A stretch of 64,000 nucleotides of DNA from Serratia bockelmannii (GTDB lineage: Bacteria; Pseudomonadota; Gammaproteobacteria; Enterobacterales; Enterobacteriaceae): assembly GCF_008011855.1 (NCBI RefSeq), contig NZ_VOUX01000003.1, positions 310,001-374,000 of the forward strand, written 5' to 3'. This document shows positions 30,357-39,603 of this stretch, piece after piece. Position numbers and translations under genes: made by a program. The stretch's first letter is position 1. Every line of letters starts with the position of its first letter. The notes beneath the pieces are model-generated. The model searched no databases and was not told the origin of the DNA. It saw nothing but the letters and a program-made list of their open reading frames with translations.

Positions 30357-32795
30357 GTGTCTTCATTGCCCGTCAGCGCGGTGCTTGATGAGTTGCTGGC
30401 TGCGCTGCAGTCCGCTCCTCAGGTGCTGTTGCACGCCCCGACCGGCGCCGGTAAATCCACCTGGTTGCCGCTGCAGATCCTGGCTAAGGCCGGATTGCCG
30501 GGGCGCATTATCATGCTGGAGCCGCGGCGGCTGGCAGCGAAAAATGTCGCTTACCGCCTGGCACAGCAACTGGGGGAGGAGCCCGGCCAGACCGTGGGCT
30601 ACCGCATGCGCGCCGAAAGTAAAAGCGGGCCGCAGACCCGGCTGGAAGTGGTGACGGAAGGCATTCTCACCCGCATGCTGCAGCAGGATGCCGAGCTGCA
30701 GGGCGTGTCGCTGGTGATCCTCGATGAATTTCACGAACGCAGTCTGCAGGCCGATTTGGCGCTGGCGCTGCTGCTCGACGTGCAGCAAGGGCTACGCGAC
30801 GATCTGAAACTGCTGATCATGTCGGCCACGCTGGACAACGTCCGTATGACGCAGCTGTTGCCGCAGGCACCGGTGGTGGTGTCAGAGGGACGCAGCTTTC
30901 CGGTTGAACGTTTATATCAGCCGTTGGCCAGCCATCAGCGGCTGGAGGATGGCGTAGCGGCGGCGGTGAAGCGCATGCTGGCCGAACAGCCGGGGTCTTT
31001 GCTGCTGTTCCTGCCGGGCGTAGCGGAGATCAATCGGGTGCTGGAGCGATTGACCGGCGAGGTGGCGAGCGATACCGATCTTTGCCCGCTGTATGGTGCC
31101 CTGCCTTTGGCGCAACAGCAAAAAGCGATTCAGCCGGCGGCACCTGGCCGCCGCAAGGTGGTGCTGGCGACCAACATCGCCGAAACCAGCCTGACGATCG
31201 AGGGTATCCGGCTGGTGGTGGACAGCGGCCTGGAACGCGTGGCGCGTTACGACGTGCGCAACGGTTTGACGCGGCTGGCGACGCAGCGCATCAGTCAGGC
31301 CTCAATGGTGCAGCGCGCCGGGCGCGCCGGGCGCCTGGAGCCGGGCCTTTGCTGGCACCTGTTCGCCAAAGAGCAGGCGGAGCGTGCGGCCGAACATGCC
31401 GAACCGGAAATTTTACAAAGCGATCTCACCGGCTTCTGGCTCGAGCTGTTGCAGTGGGGGTGCCATGATCCGGCGCAGCTGACCTGGCTTGATGCGCCTC
31501 CGACGGCGGCATTGGCAGCGGCCAGGGCACTGTTGCACCGGCTGGGAGCCACGGATGACGGCGGCAAACTTACCGCGCCGGGGCGCCAGATGGCCGCGCT
31601 GGGGTGCGAGCCGCGGCTGGCGGCGATGCTGGTCGCCGGGGCGGCACTGAGCGCCGACGGCCTGGCGACGGCGGCGTTGCTGGCGGCATTGCTGGAAGAA
31701 CCGCCGCGCGGCGGGCAGATGGATATCGGCTACTGGCTGAGCCGCCCGCAACCGAACTGGCGGCAGCGCGCCGCGCAGTTGACCAAACGCCTGCCGCAAC
31801 GTGCGGGGCAAGTCGACGTCGATCTGGCGCCGCGCCTGTTAGCGCAGGCGTTTACCGATCGCATCGCCCAGCGCCGTGGCCAGGACGGCCGCTACCTGCT
31901 GGCCAACGGCCTGGGCGCGGCGATGAACCAGGACGAGGCGCTGTCGCGCGCCCCCTGGCTTATCGTTCCCAGCCTGTTGCAGAGCCACAACAGCCCCGAT
32001 GCGCGTATCCTGCTGGCGCTGCCGGCTGACATCGAAGCCCTGGCGGCGCAGCTGCCGGCGATCGTCACGCAGCGCACGGCGGTGGAATGGGATGAAGAGA
32101 AGGGCACGCTGCGCGCCTGGAAGCGCCAGCAGATCGGTCGTCTGACGCTGCGCGCTCAGCCGCTGGCCAAACCGGCGGACGAAGAGCTGCAGCAGGCGCT
32201 GCTCGACTGGGTGCGCGCACAGGGGTTGGCGGTGCTCAACTGGGAGGGGGCCGCTGAACAATTGCGGGTGCGCCTGCAGTGCGCGCAAGCCTGGCTGCCG
32301 GAGGCGGAGTGGCCGGCGATGGATGAAGAGCCGCTGCTGGCGGCGCTGGAGCAGTGGCTGTTGCCGTCGCTGAACGGCGTGCGCGATCTGCGCGGATTGA
32401 AGCAGGTCAACATCGCCGAGGCGCTGTCCCGTCTGCTGGACTGGCAGCAAAAGCAGCGGCTGGATAATGCGCTACCCACTCATTACACTGTGCCGACCGG
32501 CAGCCGCTTACCGATCCGTTATGAGGCGGGTAAACCGCCGGCGCTGGCGGTGCGTTTGCAGGAGGTGTTCGGCGAGCAGCGCAGCCCGATGTTGGCGGAG
32601 GGTCGCATCCCGGTGGTGCTTGAGTTACTCTCACCGGCGCACCGGCCGTTGCAAATCACCGGCGATCTGGCGGCCTTCTGGCAAGGCGCCTATCGCGAGG
32701 TGCAAAAAGAGATGAAGGGCCGCTACCCTAAACACGTTTGGCCGGACGATCCGGCCACGGCGGTACCGACGCGCCGAACGAAGAAATATCAGTAG
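30357..32795 (+). CDS. hrpB: ATP-dependent helicase HrpB
   Basis: An 812-residue DExH helicase. Walker A APTGAGKSTWLP is near residue 28, the DEFH box is in VILDEFHERS, SAT is in IMSATLDN, and motif VI is QRAGRAGRLEPG. The HrpB-specific C-terminal half ends MKGRYPKHVWPDDPATAVPTRRTKKY as in E. coli. The start is GTG. Its cellular role is poorly defined; in E. coli it lies next to mrcB, as here. Confidence 0.94.
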   Translation: MSSLPVSAVLDELLAALQSAPQVLLHAPTGAGKSTWLPLQILAKAGLPGRIIMLEPRRLAAKNVAYRLAQQLGEEPGQTVGYRMRAESKSGPQTRLEVVTEGILTRMLQQDAELQGVSLVILDEFHERSLQADLALALLLDVQQGLRDDLKLLIMSATLDNVRMTQLLPQAPVVVSEGRSFPVERLYQPLASHQRLEDGVAAAVKRMLAEQPGSLLLFLPGVAEINRVLERLTGEVASDTDLCPLYGALPLAQQQKAIQPAAPGRRKVVLATNIAETSLTIEGIRLVVDSGLERVARYDVRNGLTRLATQRISQASMVQRAGRAGRLEPGLCWHLFAKEQAERAAEHAEPEILQSDLTGFWLELLQWGCHDPAQLTWLDAPPTAALAAARALLHRLGATDDGGKLTAPGRQMAALGCEPRLAAMLVAGAALSADGLATAALLAALLEEPPRGGQMDIGYWLSRPQPNWRQRAAQLTKRLPQRAGQVDVDLAPRLLAQAFTDRIAQRRGQDGRYLLANGLGAAMNQDEALSRAPWLIVPSLLQSHNSPDARILLALPADIEALAAQLPAIVTQRTAVEWDEEKGTLRAWKRQQIGRLTLRAQPLAKPADEELQQALLDWVRAQGLAVLNWEGAAEQLRVRLQCAQAWLPEAEWPAMDEEPLLAALEQWLLPSLNGVRDLRGLKQVNIAEALSRLLDWQQKQRLDNALPTHYTVPTGSRLPIRYEAGKPPALAVRLQEVFGEQRSPMLAEGRIPVVLELLSPAHRPLQITGDLAAFWQGAYREVQKEMKGRYPKHVWPDDPATAVPTRRTKKYQ

Positions 32796-32913
32796 GTCGC
32801 GATCATTTAAGGTTTGGAATTCAGATGTTTCTTCTGGTCAGCGCTGCGGCGTAGGCACAGATTAAGCGACTAATCATGGCCGGCAGTGTCGGCAAGCTCG
32901 GAGAACAACAGCC

Positions 32914-35406
32914 ATGGCTGGGGATGACCGCGAGCCCATCGGGCGCAAAGGAAAACAACCAAAAAGCACCGCGTCGCGCAAGCCGCCGCGCCGTCGCCGA
33001 GACGACGATTATGACGATTACGAAGAAGACGAGTATGACGATGATGAGTATGAAGAGGAGGAGGAACGCATGCCGCGTAAGGTAAAAGCGACTCCGCCGC
33101 GTAAAAAACGCCGTTGGCTTGGCCTGTTTATCAAACTGATCCTGGTGATCGCCGTCCTGTTGGCGATCTATGGCGTCTACCTGGACTCGCAGATCCGCAG
33201 CCGCATCGACGGTAAAGTCTGGCAGCTGCCGGCGGCGGTGTACGGCCGCATGGTCAACCTGGAACCGGGCATGCCGTACAGCAAGAAGGAGATGGTCAAC
33301 CTGCTGGAGGGCATGCAGTACCGTCAGGTCAGCCGCATGACGCGACCAGGCGAGTTTACCGTGCAGGCCAACAGCATCGAAATGCTGCGCCGCCCGTTCG
33401 ACTTCCCGGATGGTAAAGAAGGGCAGATCCGCGCCCGCCTCGATTTCCAGAACAACCGTCTGGCGAAGATCGAAAATCTGGACAGCGGCCGCAGCTTCGG
33501 CTTCTTCCGCCTCGATCCGCGTCTTATCACCATGCTGCAGTCGCCTAACGGTGAACAGCGCCTGTTCGTGCCGCGTTCCGGTTTCCCGGATCTGTTGGTA
33601 GACACGCTGATCGCCACGGAAGACCGCCATTTCTATGAGCATGACGGCATCAGCCCGTACTCCATCGGCCGCGCGGTGCTGGCCAACCTGACCGCCGGTC
33701 GTGCGGTGCAGGGCGGCAGTACCCTGACGCAGCAGCTGGTGAAGAACCTGTTCCTGACCAACGAACGTTCGCTGTGGCGTAAGGCCAACGAAGCCTATAT
33801 GGCGCTGTTGGTGGATTACCGTTACAGCAAAGACCGCATCCTGGAGCTGTATCTGAACGAGGTGTACCTCGGCCAGAGCGGTAGCGACCAGATCCGCGGC
33901 TTCCCGCTGGCCAGCCTGTATTACTTCGGCCGTCCGGTGGACGAGCTGAGCCTCGATCAGCAGGCGTTGCTGGTCGGCATGGTCAAGGGCGCGTCGCTGT
34001 ATAACCCGTGGCGCAACCCGAAACTGGCGCTGGAACGCCGCAACCTGGTGCTCAAACTGCTGCAGAACCAGGGCGTGATCGACGGCGAGCTGTATGACAT
34101 GCTGAGCGCGCGTCCGCTGGGCGTGCAGCCGAAAGGCGGCGTCATTACGCCACAGCCGGCGTTTATGCAGATGGTGCGTCAGGAACTGCAAACCAAGCTG
34201 GGCGATAAGGTCAATGACCTGTCCGGCGTGAAGATCTTCACCACGCTGGATCCGGTGTCGCAAGACGCGGCGGAAAAAGCGGTCGAAGACGGCATCCCGG
34301 CGCTGCGCGCTGCGCGTCACCTGCAGGATCTGGAAGCGGCGATGGTGATCGTCGATCGCTTCAGCGGTGAAGTACGCGCCATGGTCGGCGGCGCCAACCC
34401 GCAGTTCGCCGGTTTCAACCGCGCCATGCAGGCGCGACGCCTGGTCGGCTCGCTGGCCAAACCGCCAACGTACCTGACCGCGCTGTCCGAGCCGGACAAA
34501 TACCGCCTCAACACCTGGCTGGCGGATGCGCCGCTGTCGCTGAAACAGCCGAACGGCGCCGTCTGGCAGCCGAACAACTACGATCGCAAATTCCGCGGTC
34601 AGGTGATGCTGGTGGATGCGTTGGCCAACTCGCTGAACGTGCCGACGGTGAACCTCGGCCTGTCGGTCGGGCTGGATCAGATCAGCGCCACGCTGCAACG
34701 CCTGGGGATCCCGAAAGCGGAGATCAATCCGGTGCCTTCGATGCTGCTGGGGGCGATCGGCCTGACGCCGATGGAAGTCGCGCAGGAGTACCAGACCATC
34801 GCCAGCGGCGGTAACCGTGCGCCACTGTCGGCGGTGCGTTCGGTGATCGCCGAAGACGGCACGGTGCTGTACCAGAGCTTCCCGCAGGCGGAGCGCATGG
34901 TGCCGGCGCAGGCCGCTTACCTGACGCTGTACGCGATGCAGCAGGGCGTGGCGCGCGGGACCTCCCGCTCGCTGTCGGTGAAGTTCCCGAACTACAACCT
35001 GGCGGCGAAAACCGGTACCACCAACGATCTGCGTGACAGCTGGTTCGCCGGCATCGACGGCAAGGAAGTGGCGATCGCCTGGGTGGGGCGCGACAACAAC
35101 GGCCCGGCCAAGCTGACCGGCGCCAACGGCGCGTTGACCCTGTATCGCCGCTATCTGGAAAACCAGACGCCGCTGCCGCTGATGCTGCAGCCGCCGGAAG
35201 GCATAAACCAGATGAGCATCGACTCTGCCGGCAACTTTATCTGCGGCGGCGGCAGCTGGCGCACCATCCCGGTCTGGACCGACAATCCGCAGGGATTGTG
35301 CCAGGCCAGCCAGGCGGCGGTGCAGCAACAGCAGCAACCGGCGGCGGGTGAGCAAAAAGATGGCGATGGCGTCGCCGGCTGGATCAAGGATATGTTCGGT
35401 CAGTAA
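32914..35406 (+). CDS. mrcB: Penicillin-binding protein 1B
   Basis: An 830-residue bifunctional peptidoglycan synthase. After a very acidic/basic cytoplasmic tail and one membrane segment (about 68-90) come the UB2H domain, the GT51 glycosyltransferase with catalytic Glu236 in [12 protein letters not shown], and the transpeptidase with Ser513-Leu-Ala-Lys516, SLN and KTGTT motifs. An internal ATG at codon 53 (33070) follows a run of GAGGAG and would give the shorter form seen in E. coli. The C-terminus [12 protein letters not shown] is conserved. Confidence 0.96.
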   Translation: MAGDDREPIGRKGKQPKSTASRKPPRRRRDDDYDDYEEDEYDDDEYEEEEERMPRKVKATPPRKKRRWLGLFIKLILVIAVLLAIYGVYLDSQIRSRIDGKVWQLPAAVYGRMVNLEPGMPYSKKEMVNLLEGMQYRQVSRMTRPGEFTVQANSIEMLRRPFDFPDGKEGQIRARLDFQNNRLAKIENLDSGRSFGFFRLDPRLITMLQSPNGEQRLFVPRSGFPDLLVDTLIATEDRHFYEHDGISPYSIGRAVLANLTAGRAVQGGSTLTQQLVKNLFLTNERSLWRKANEAYMALLVDYRYSKDRILELYLNEVYLGQSGSDQIRGFPLASLYYFGRPVDELSLDQQALLVGMVKGASLYNPWRNPKLALERRNLVLKLLQNQGVIDGELYDMLSARPLGVQPKGGVITPQPAFMQMVRQELQTKLGDKVNDLSGVKIFTTLDPVSQDAAEKAVEDGIPALRAARHLQDLEAAMVIVDRFSGEVRAMVGGANPQFAGFNRAMQARRLVGSLAKPPTYLTALSEPDKYRLNTWLADAPLSLKQPNGAVWQPNNYDRKFRGQVMLVDALANSLNVPTVNLGLSVGLDQISATLQRLGIPKAEINPVPSMLLGAIGLTPMEVAQEYQTIASGGNRAPLSAVRSVIAEDGTVLYQSFPQAERMVPAQAAYLTLYAMQQGVARGTSRSLSVKFPNYNLAAKTGTTNDLRDSWFAGIDGKEVAIAWVGRDNNGPAKLTGANGALTLYRRYLENQTPLPLMLQPPEGINQMSIDSAGNFICGGGSWRTIPVWTDNPQGLCQASQAAVQQQQQPAAGEQKDGDGVAGWIKDMFGQ

Positions 35407-35411
35407 TCGCT

Positions 35412-35488
35412 ACCGGGGCGTCGGCCCCGGTGAAAATTTTTTCTTTGTTATTAGGCCCGTAACCGTGGTTGCGGGCTTTTTTGTTTTT
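35412..35488 (+). terminator. Two tandem terminators after mrcB
   Basis: First: ACCGGGGC/GCCCCGGT around GTCG (35412-35431), then AAAATTTTTT. Second: GCCCGTAACC/GGTTGCGGGC around GT (35455-35476), then TTTTTTGTTTTT. They insulate the Fur-controlled fhu operon from mrcB. Confidence 0.85.
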
Positions 35489-35600
35489 CCGCTCGTTTTA
35501 TTTCCCTGTTAACTACATGGCTAAGCGCCTAATCCTTAACCTATTTGCCCTATGAATTCGGCTTGCAGTTTAATTTGGCTTCTGCATAAAATGCGACGCT

Positions 35601-35619
35601 TATAATAATTATTATCGTT
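35601..35619. promoter_or_regulatory. Fur box upstream of fhuA
   Basis: The 14-base palindrome ATAATAATTATTAT (35602-35615) followed by CG sits 39 bp before fhuA and fits the Fur pattern of repeated GATAAT units. Iron-loaded Fur would repress the operon. Confidence 0.65.
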
Positions 35620-35657
35620 TACATTCGTCATTTAATAATTCATCAGAGAAATAAATC

Positions 35658-37850
35658 ATGCCGACCAAGCGTCTTTCATCATCCGCGGCCAAGCAGGGCC
35701 GTCTCCCCGTCAGCGCGTTAGCGATCACCGTCGCTGCGGCGTTAGGCACGCTGGCGATGCCGGCTTTTTCCGCCGACGCCAAGCCGGCCGCCAAGGAAGA
35801 CACGATTACCGTTGTGGGCGGCAGCAATTCCGCCCAGCAGGAAAGCGCCTGGGGGCCGGTCGGCACCTATGTCGCCAAACGTAGCGCCACCGGCACCAAA
35901 ACCGATACGCCGATCGAAAAGAACCCGCAGTCCGTTTCCGTGGTGACGCGTGAAGAGATGGACATGCGCCAGCCGGATACGGTGAAAAGTGCTCTGGCCT
36001 ATGCGCCGGGCGTATTCGCCAGCCGCGGCAGCTCCACGACCTATGACGCGGTGGCAATCCGCGGCTTCCCGGCTACCAACACCACCCAGTATCTGGATGG
36101 CCTGCGGTTGCTGGGCGACAACTACAGCGAAGCGTCCATCGATCCTTATTTCCTCGAACGCGCCGAGCTGCTGCGCGGCCCGGTCTCGGTGCTGTACGGT
36201 AAAAGCAACCCGGGCGGTTTGGTCTCGATGGTCAGCAAGCGGCCAACCACCGAGCCGCTGCGCGAAATCCAGTTCAAAATGGGTACCGATAACCTGTTCC
36301 AGACCGGTTTCGATTTCAGCGACGCGCTGGACGATCAGGGCATCTATTCCTATCGCCTGACCGGCCTGGCGAAAGACAGCGATACGCAGCAGAACATGAG
36401 CAAAGAGAAGCGCTATGCGATCGCACCGTCCTTTAGCTGGCGCCCGGATGACAAAACCAACTTCACGCTGCTGGCCAACATTCAAAACGATCCCTATACC
36501 GGTTATTACGGCTGGTTGCCGAAGCAGGGCACGCTGATCCCATTGCCGGACGGCAGCAAACTGCCGACCGATTTCAACGAAGGCGAAGCCAGCAACTATA
36601 TGGCGCGCAAGCAGCGGATGATCGGGTACAGTTTCGAACACGCCTTCAACGATACCTGGGCGGTGCGCCAGAACCTGCGTTATATGCAGGTGGACACCGA
36701 TATGAAGAGCATCTACGGATTCGGCTTATCATCACCGACGACGATCAATCGCGCTTACGTTCAGTCGAAAGAGCACCTGAACAATTTTGCGGTTGATACT
36801 CAGGCACAGGCGAAGGTGAAAACCGGGGATATCGACCATACGTTGTTGTTTGGCGTAGATTATTCGCGTATGCGCAACGATATCAATTCCGACTATGGTT
36901 CCACAGACGGCCTGAGCATGACCCGGCCGCAGTATGGCAATGATGTGGTCAATATCAACTTCCCATACAAGTACTTGAACCGTCAGGAGCAAACCGGTTT
37001 GTATGTGCAGGAGCAAGGGGAGTGGAACCAGTGGCTGTTGACGCTGGGCGGGCGCTATGACTGGGCGAAAACGTCGGCCAATAACCGCGTTCTCGGGTAC
37101 ACCAACGAACGCTCCGATGGGCAGTTTACCTGGCGCGGCGGATTGAATTACCTGTTCGACAACGGCGTGACGCCGTATTTCAGCTACAGCGAGTCGTTTG
37201 AACCGACCCTCGATACGTCAATCAATGGCCAGACCTTTAAGCCCTCGATCGGCAAGCAGTATGAAGCCGGTGTGAAATACGTGCCGAAGGATCGCCCAAT
37301 CGTGCTGACTGGTGCGTTGTATCAACTGACCAAGAACAACAACCTGACGCCGGATCCGGATAACGCGCAGTTCAGCGTGCAGAGCGGCGAGATCCGTTCG
37401 CGCGGTGTGGAGCTGGAAGCCAAGGCGGCGTTGAATGCCAACGTCAACCTGATCGCCTCCTATACTTATACCGATGCGAAGTACACCAAGGACAACACCT
37501 ATCAGGGCAAACCGACCGTCGAAGTGCCGAAACACATGGCGTCGCTGTGGGCGGATTATACTTTCCACGAAACGGCAGTGAGCGGTTTGACGCTGGGTTC
37601 CGGTGTGCGTTACGTCGGCTCCAGCTCGAGCTTCAACAGCGATAACACCACCTTCAAGGTGCCGGACTACACGCTGGTGGACGCGACCATTAAATACGAT
37701 TTGGCGCGCTTTGGCCTGCCGGGCTCGTCCGTGGGCGTCAACATCAACAACCTGTTCGACAAGACTTACGTGTCGAGCTGCTACCGCGACTACGCCTGCT
37801 ACTGGGGCGCAGAACGCCAGGTGGTCGCCACCGCAACCTTCCGTTTCTAA
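35658..37850 (+). CDS. fhuA: TonB-dependent ferrichrome/hydroxamate receptor FhuA
   Basis: A 730-residue outer-membrane receptor. A signal peptide ends near AFSA-DAK (about 39), the TonB box DTITV is at residues 48-52, the plug domain covers about 60-200 (RGFPATNTTQYLDGLRLLG), and a 22-strand barrel follows, ending in the aromatic-terminated ATFRF. It takes up ferrichrome and in E. coli also serves as a phage and colicin receptor. The loops differ from E. coli FhuA (747). First gene of fhuACDB. Confidence 0.93.
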   Translation: MPTKRLSSSAAKQGRLPVSALAITVAAALGTLAMPAFSADAKPAAKEDTITVVGGSNSAQQESAWGPVGTYVAKRSATGTKTDTPIEKNPQSVSVVTREEMDMRQPDTVKSALAYAPGVFASRGSSTTYDAVAIRGFPATNTTQYLDGLRLLGDNYSEASIDPYFLERAELLRGPVSVLYGKSNPGGLVSMVSKRPTTEPLREIQFKMGTDNLFQTGFDFSDALDDQGIYSYRLTGLAKDSDTQQNMSKEKRYAIAPSFSWRPDDKTNFTLLANIQNDPYTGYYGWLPKQGTLIPLPDGSKLPTDFNEGEASNYMARKQRMIGYSFEHAFNDTWAVRQNLRYMQVDTDMKSIYGFGLSSPTTINRAYVQSKEHLNNFAVDTQAQAKVKTGDIDHTLLFGVDYSRMRNDINSDYGSTDGLSMTRPQYGNDVVNINFPYKYLNRQEQTGLYVQEQGEWNQWLLTLGGRYDWAKTSANNRVLGYTNERSDGQFTWRGGLNYLFDNGVTPYFSYSESFEPTLDTSINGQTFKPSIGKQYEAGVKYVPKDRPIVLTGALYQLTKNNNLTPDPDNAQFSVQSGEIRSRGVELEAKAALNANVNLIASYTYTDAKYTKDNTYQGKPTVEVPKHMASLWADYTFHETAVSGLTLGSGVRYVGSSSSFNSDNTTFKVPDYTLVDATIKYDLARFGLPGSSVGVNINNLFDKTYVSSCYRDYACYWGAERQVVATATFRF

Positions 37851-37858
37851 CCGGATAG

Positions 37859-37883
37859 CCGGGGCGGCGCCGCGTCGCCCCGG
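37859..37883 (+). other. Hairpin between fhuA and fhuC
   Basis: CCGGGGCG and CGCCCCGG pair around 9 bases, directly after the fhuA stop and without a T-run. It may stabilise fhuA mRNA or partly stop transcription, so the receptor exceeds the permease. Confidence 0.55.
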
Positions 37884-37897
37884 ACAAAGCAGGATCT

Positions 37898-38695
37898 ATG
37901 CAGGACAAACTTCTTAATCCCGGCGCGGCCTTTGCGCTGGATAACGCCAGCTTCGCCGTCCCCGGCCGGGTGCTGCTGCAACCGCTGTCGCTCAGTTTTC
38001 CCCAGGGCAAAGTCTGCGGCCTGATCGGCCATAACGGTTCCGGTAAATCCACCCTGTTGAAACTGCTCGGGCGGCACCATGCGCCCAGCGGCGGCCAGGT
38101 CTTGCTCAATCGGCAGCCGTTGGCGCAGTGGGACAGCAAATCCTTCGCCCGCCAGGTGGCCTACCTGCCGCAGCAGTTGCCGGCGGCGGAAGGCATGACG
38201 GTGCGCGAGCTGGTGGCCGTCGGCCGTTATCCGTGGCATGGCGCGCTGGGGCGTTTTGGCGCCAACGATCGTCAACAGGTGGAAGAGGCCATCGCGCTGG
38301 TGGGCTTGAAGCCGTTCGCCAACCGGCTGGTGGACAGCCTGTCCGGCGGCGAGCGCCAACGCGCCTGGTTAGCGATGATGGTGGCGCAGGACAGCCGCTG
38401 CCTGCTGCTTGACGAACCGACGTCGGCGCTGGATATCGCGCACCAGGTCGAGGTGCTGGCGCTGATCCAGCGCTTGAGCCGCGAACGCGATCTCACGGTG
38501 ATCGCCGTACTGCACGACATCAACATGGCGGCGCGCTACTGCGACCATTTGGTGGCACTGCGCGGCGGTGAAATGATCGCCCAGGGCGGCCCGCTGGAGC
38601 TGATGCAGGGGCCGGTGCTGGAGCAAATTTACGGTATTCCTATGGGCACGTTGCCGCATCCGAGCGGCGGCGCGCCGGTGAGTTTTGTCTACTGA
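37898..38695 (+). CDS. fhuC: Fe(3+)-hydroxamate ABC transporter ATPase
   Basis: A 265-residue ATPase. Walker A GHNGSGKST is at about 44-52, signature LSGGERQRAW follows and Walker B is CLLLDEPTSALD. It powers FhuB. Its stop overlaps the fhuD ATG (ATGA). Confidence 0.96.
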   Translation: MQDKLLNPGAAFALDNASFAVPGRVLLQPLSLSFPQGKVCGLIGHNGSGKSTLLKLLGRHHAPSGGQVLLNRQPLAQWDSKSFARQVAYLPQQLPAAEGMTVRELVAVGRYPWHGALGRFGANDRQQVEEAIALVGLKPFANRLVDSLSGGERQRAWLAMMVAQDSRCLLLDEPTSALDIAHQVEVLALIQRLSRERDLTVIAVLHDINMAARYCDHLVALRGGEMIAQGGPLELMQGPVLEQIYGIPMGTLPHPSGGAPVSFVY

Positions 38696-39603
38696 TGTCC
38701 TCTGCATTCACTTCTTCTCACGATCCGCTGCGCCGCCGTTTGTTGATGGCGCTCGCGCTGTCGCCGCTGTTGGGTTCGTTGCCCGGGCGGGCGGCGGAGG
38801 CGCCGCCGGATATCGCGCGCGTTGCGGCGCTGGAATGGCTGCCGATCGAGCTGCTGTTGGCATTGGGCGTGACGCCGCTGGCGGTGGCCGATGTGCATAA
38901 CTACAACCTGTGGGTGGCGGAGCCGAAGCTGCCGGCGACGGTGGTCGACGTCGGCCAGCGCACCGAACCGAATCTCGAACTGCTGCAGCAGCTCCAGCCT
39001 TCGCTGGTGTTGCTGTCGCAGGGCTATGGCCCGACGCCGCGAAAAATCCAACCCATCGCGCCAACCATGAGCTTCGGCTTCAACGACGGCAGCGGCAAAC
39101 CGCTGACCGTCGCCCGCCAGTCGCTGCTGGCGCTGGGCCAGCGGTTGGGCATAGAAAGCCGGGCGGTAAACCACCTGGCGCAGTTCGACCGCTTTATGCA
39201 GGACGCCCGTCAGCGCCTGCAAAGCTACACCCGCCAACCGTTGCTGCTGTTTTCCCTGATAGACACCCGCCATGCGTTGATCATCGGCCAGAAAAGCCTG
39301 TTCCAGGAAGCGATGGACCAACTGGGCATCCGCAATGCCTGGCAGGAGCCAACCGACTTTTGGGGCACGGCGGTGGTGGGGATTGAACGGTTGGCCACGG
39401 TGCGTAACGCCCGAGTCATTTATCTCGATCACGGCAATCAGGCGATGATGGACAAGGTCAGCGCGACGCCGCTGTGGCAGTCATTGCCCTTCGTGCGGAA
39501 AAACCAGCTGCGGCAGGTGCCGGCGGTGTGGTTCTACGGTGCCACGCTGTCGACGATGCGGTTTTGCCGCCTGTTGGCACAGGCTCAGGAGAGTGCGGCA
39601 TGA
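38695..39603 (+). CDS. fhuD: Periplasmic hydroxamate-siderophore binding protein
   Basis: A 302-residue substrate-binding protein. The N-terminus has a Tat-like RRR motif followed by LLMALALSPLLGSL and is expected to be cleaved near GRAAEA. The conserved binding core EWLPIELLLALGVTPLAVAD and VPAVWFYGATLSTM are present. It hands ferrichrome from FhuA to FhuBC. Overlaps fhuB by 4 bp. Confidence 0.95.
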   Translation: MSSAFTSSHDPLRRRLLMALALSPLLGSLPGRAAEAPPDIARVAALEWLPIELLLALGVTPLAVADVHNYNLWVAEPKLPATVVDVGQRTEPNLELLQQLQPSLVLLSQGYGPTPRKIQPIAPTMSFGFNDGSGKPLTVARQSLLALGQRLGIESRAVNHLAQFDRFMQDARQRLQSYTRQPLLLFSLIDTRHALIIGQKSLFQEAMDQLGIRNAWQEPTDFWGTAVVGIERLATVRNARVIYLDHGNQAMMDKVSATPLWQSLPFVRKNQLRQVPAVWFYGATLSTMRFCRLLAQAQESAA

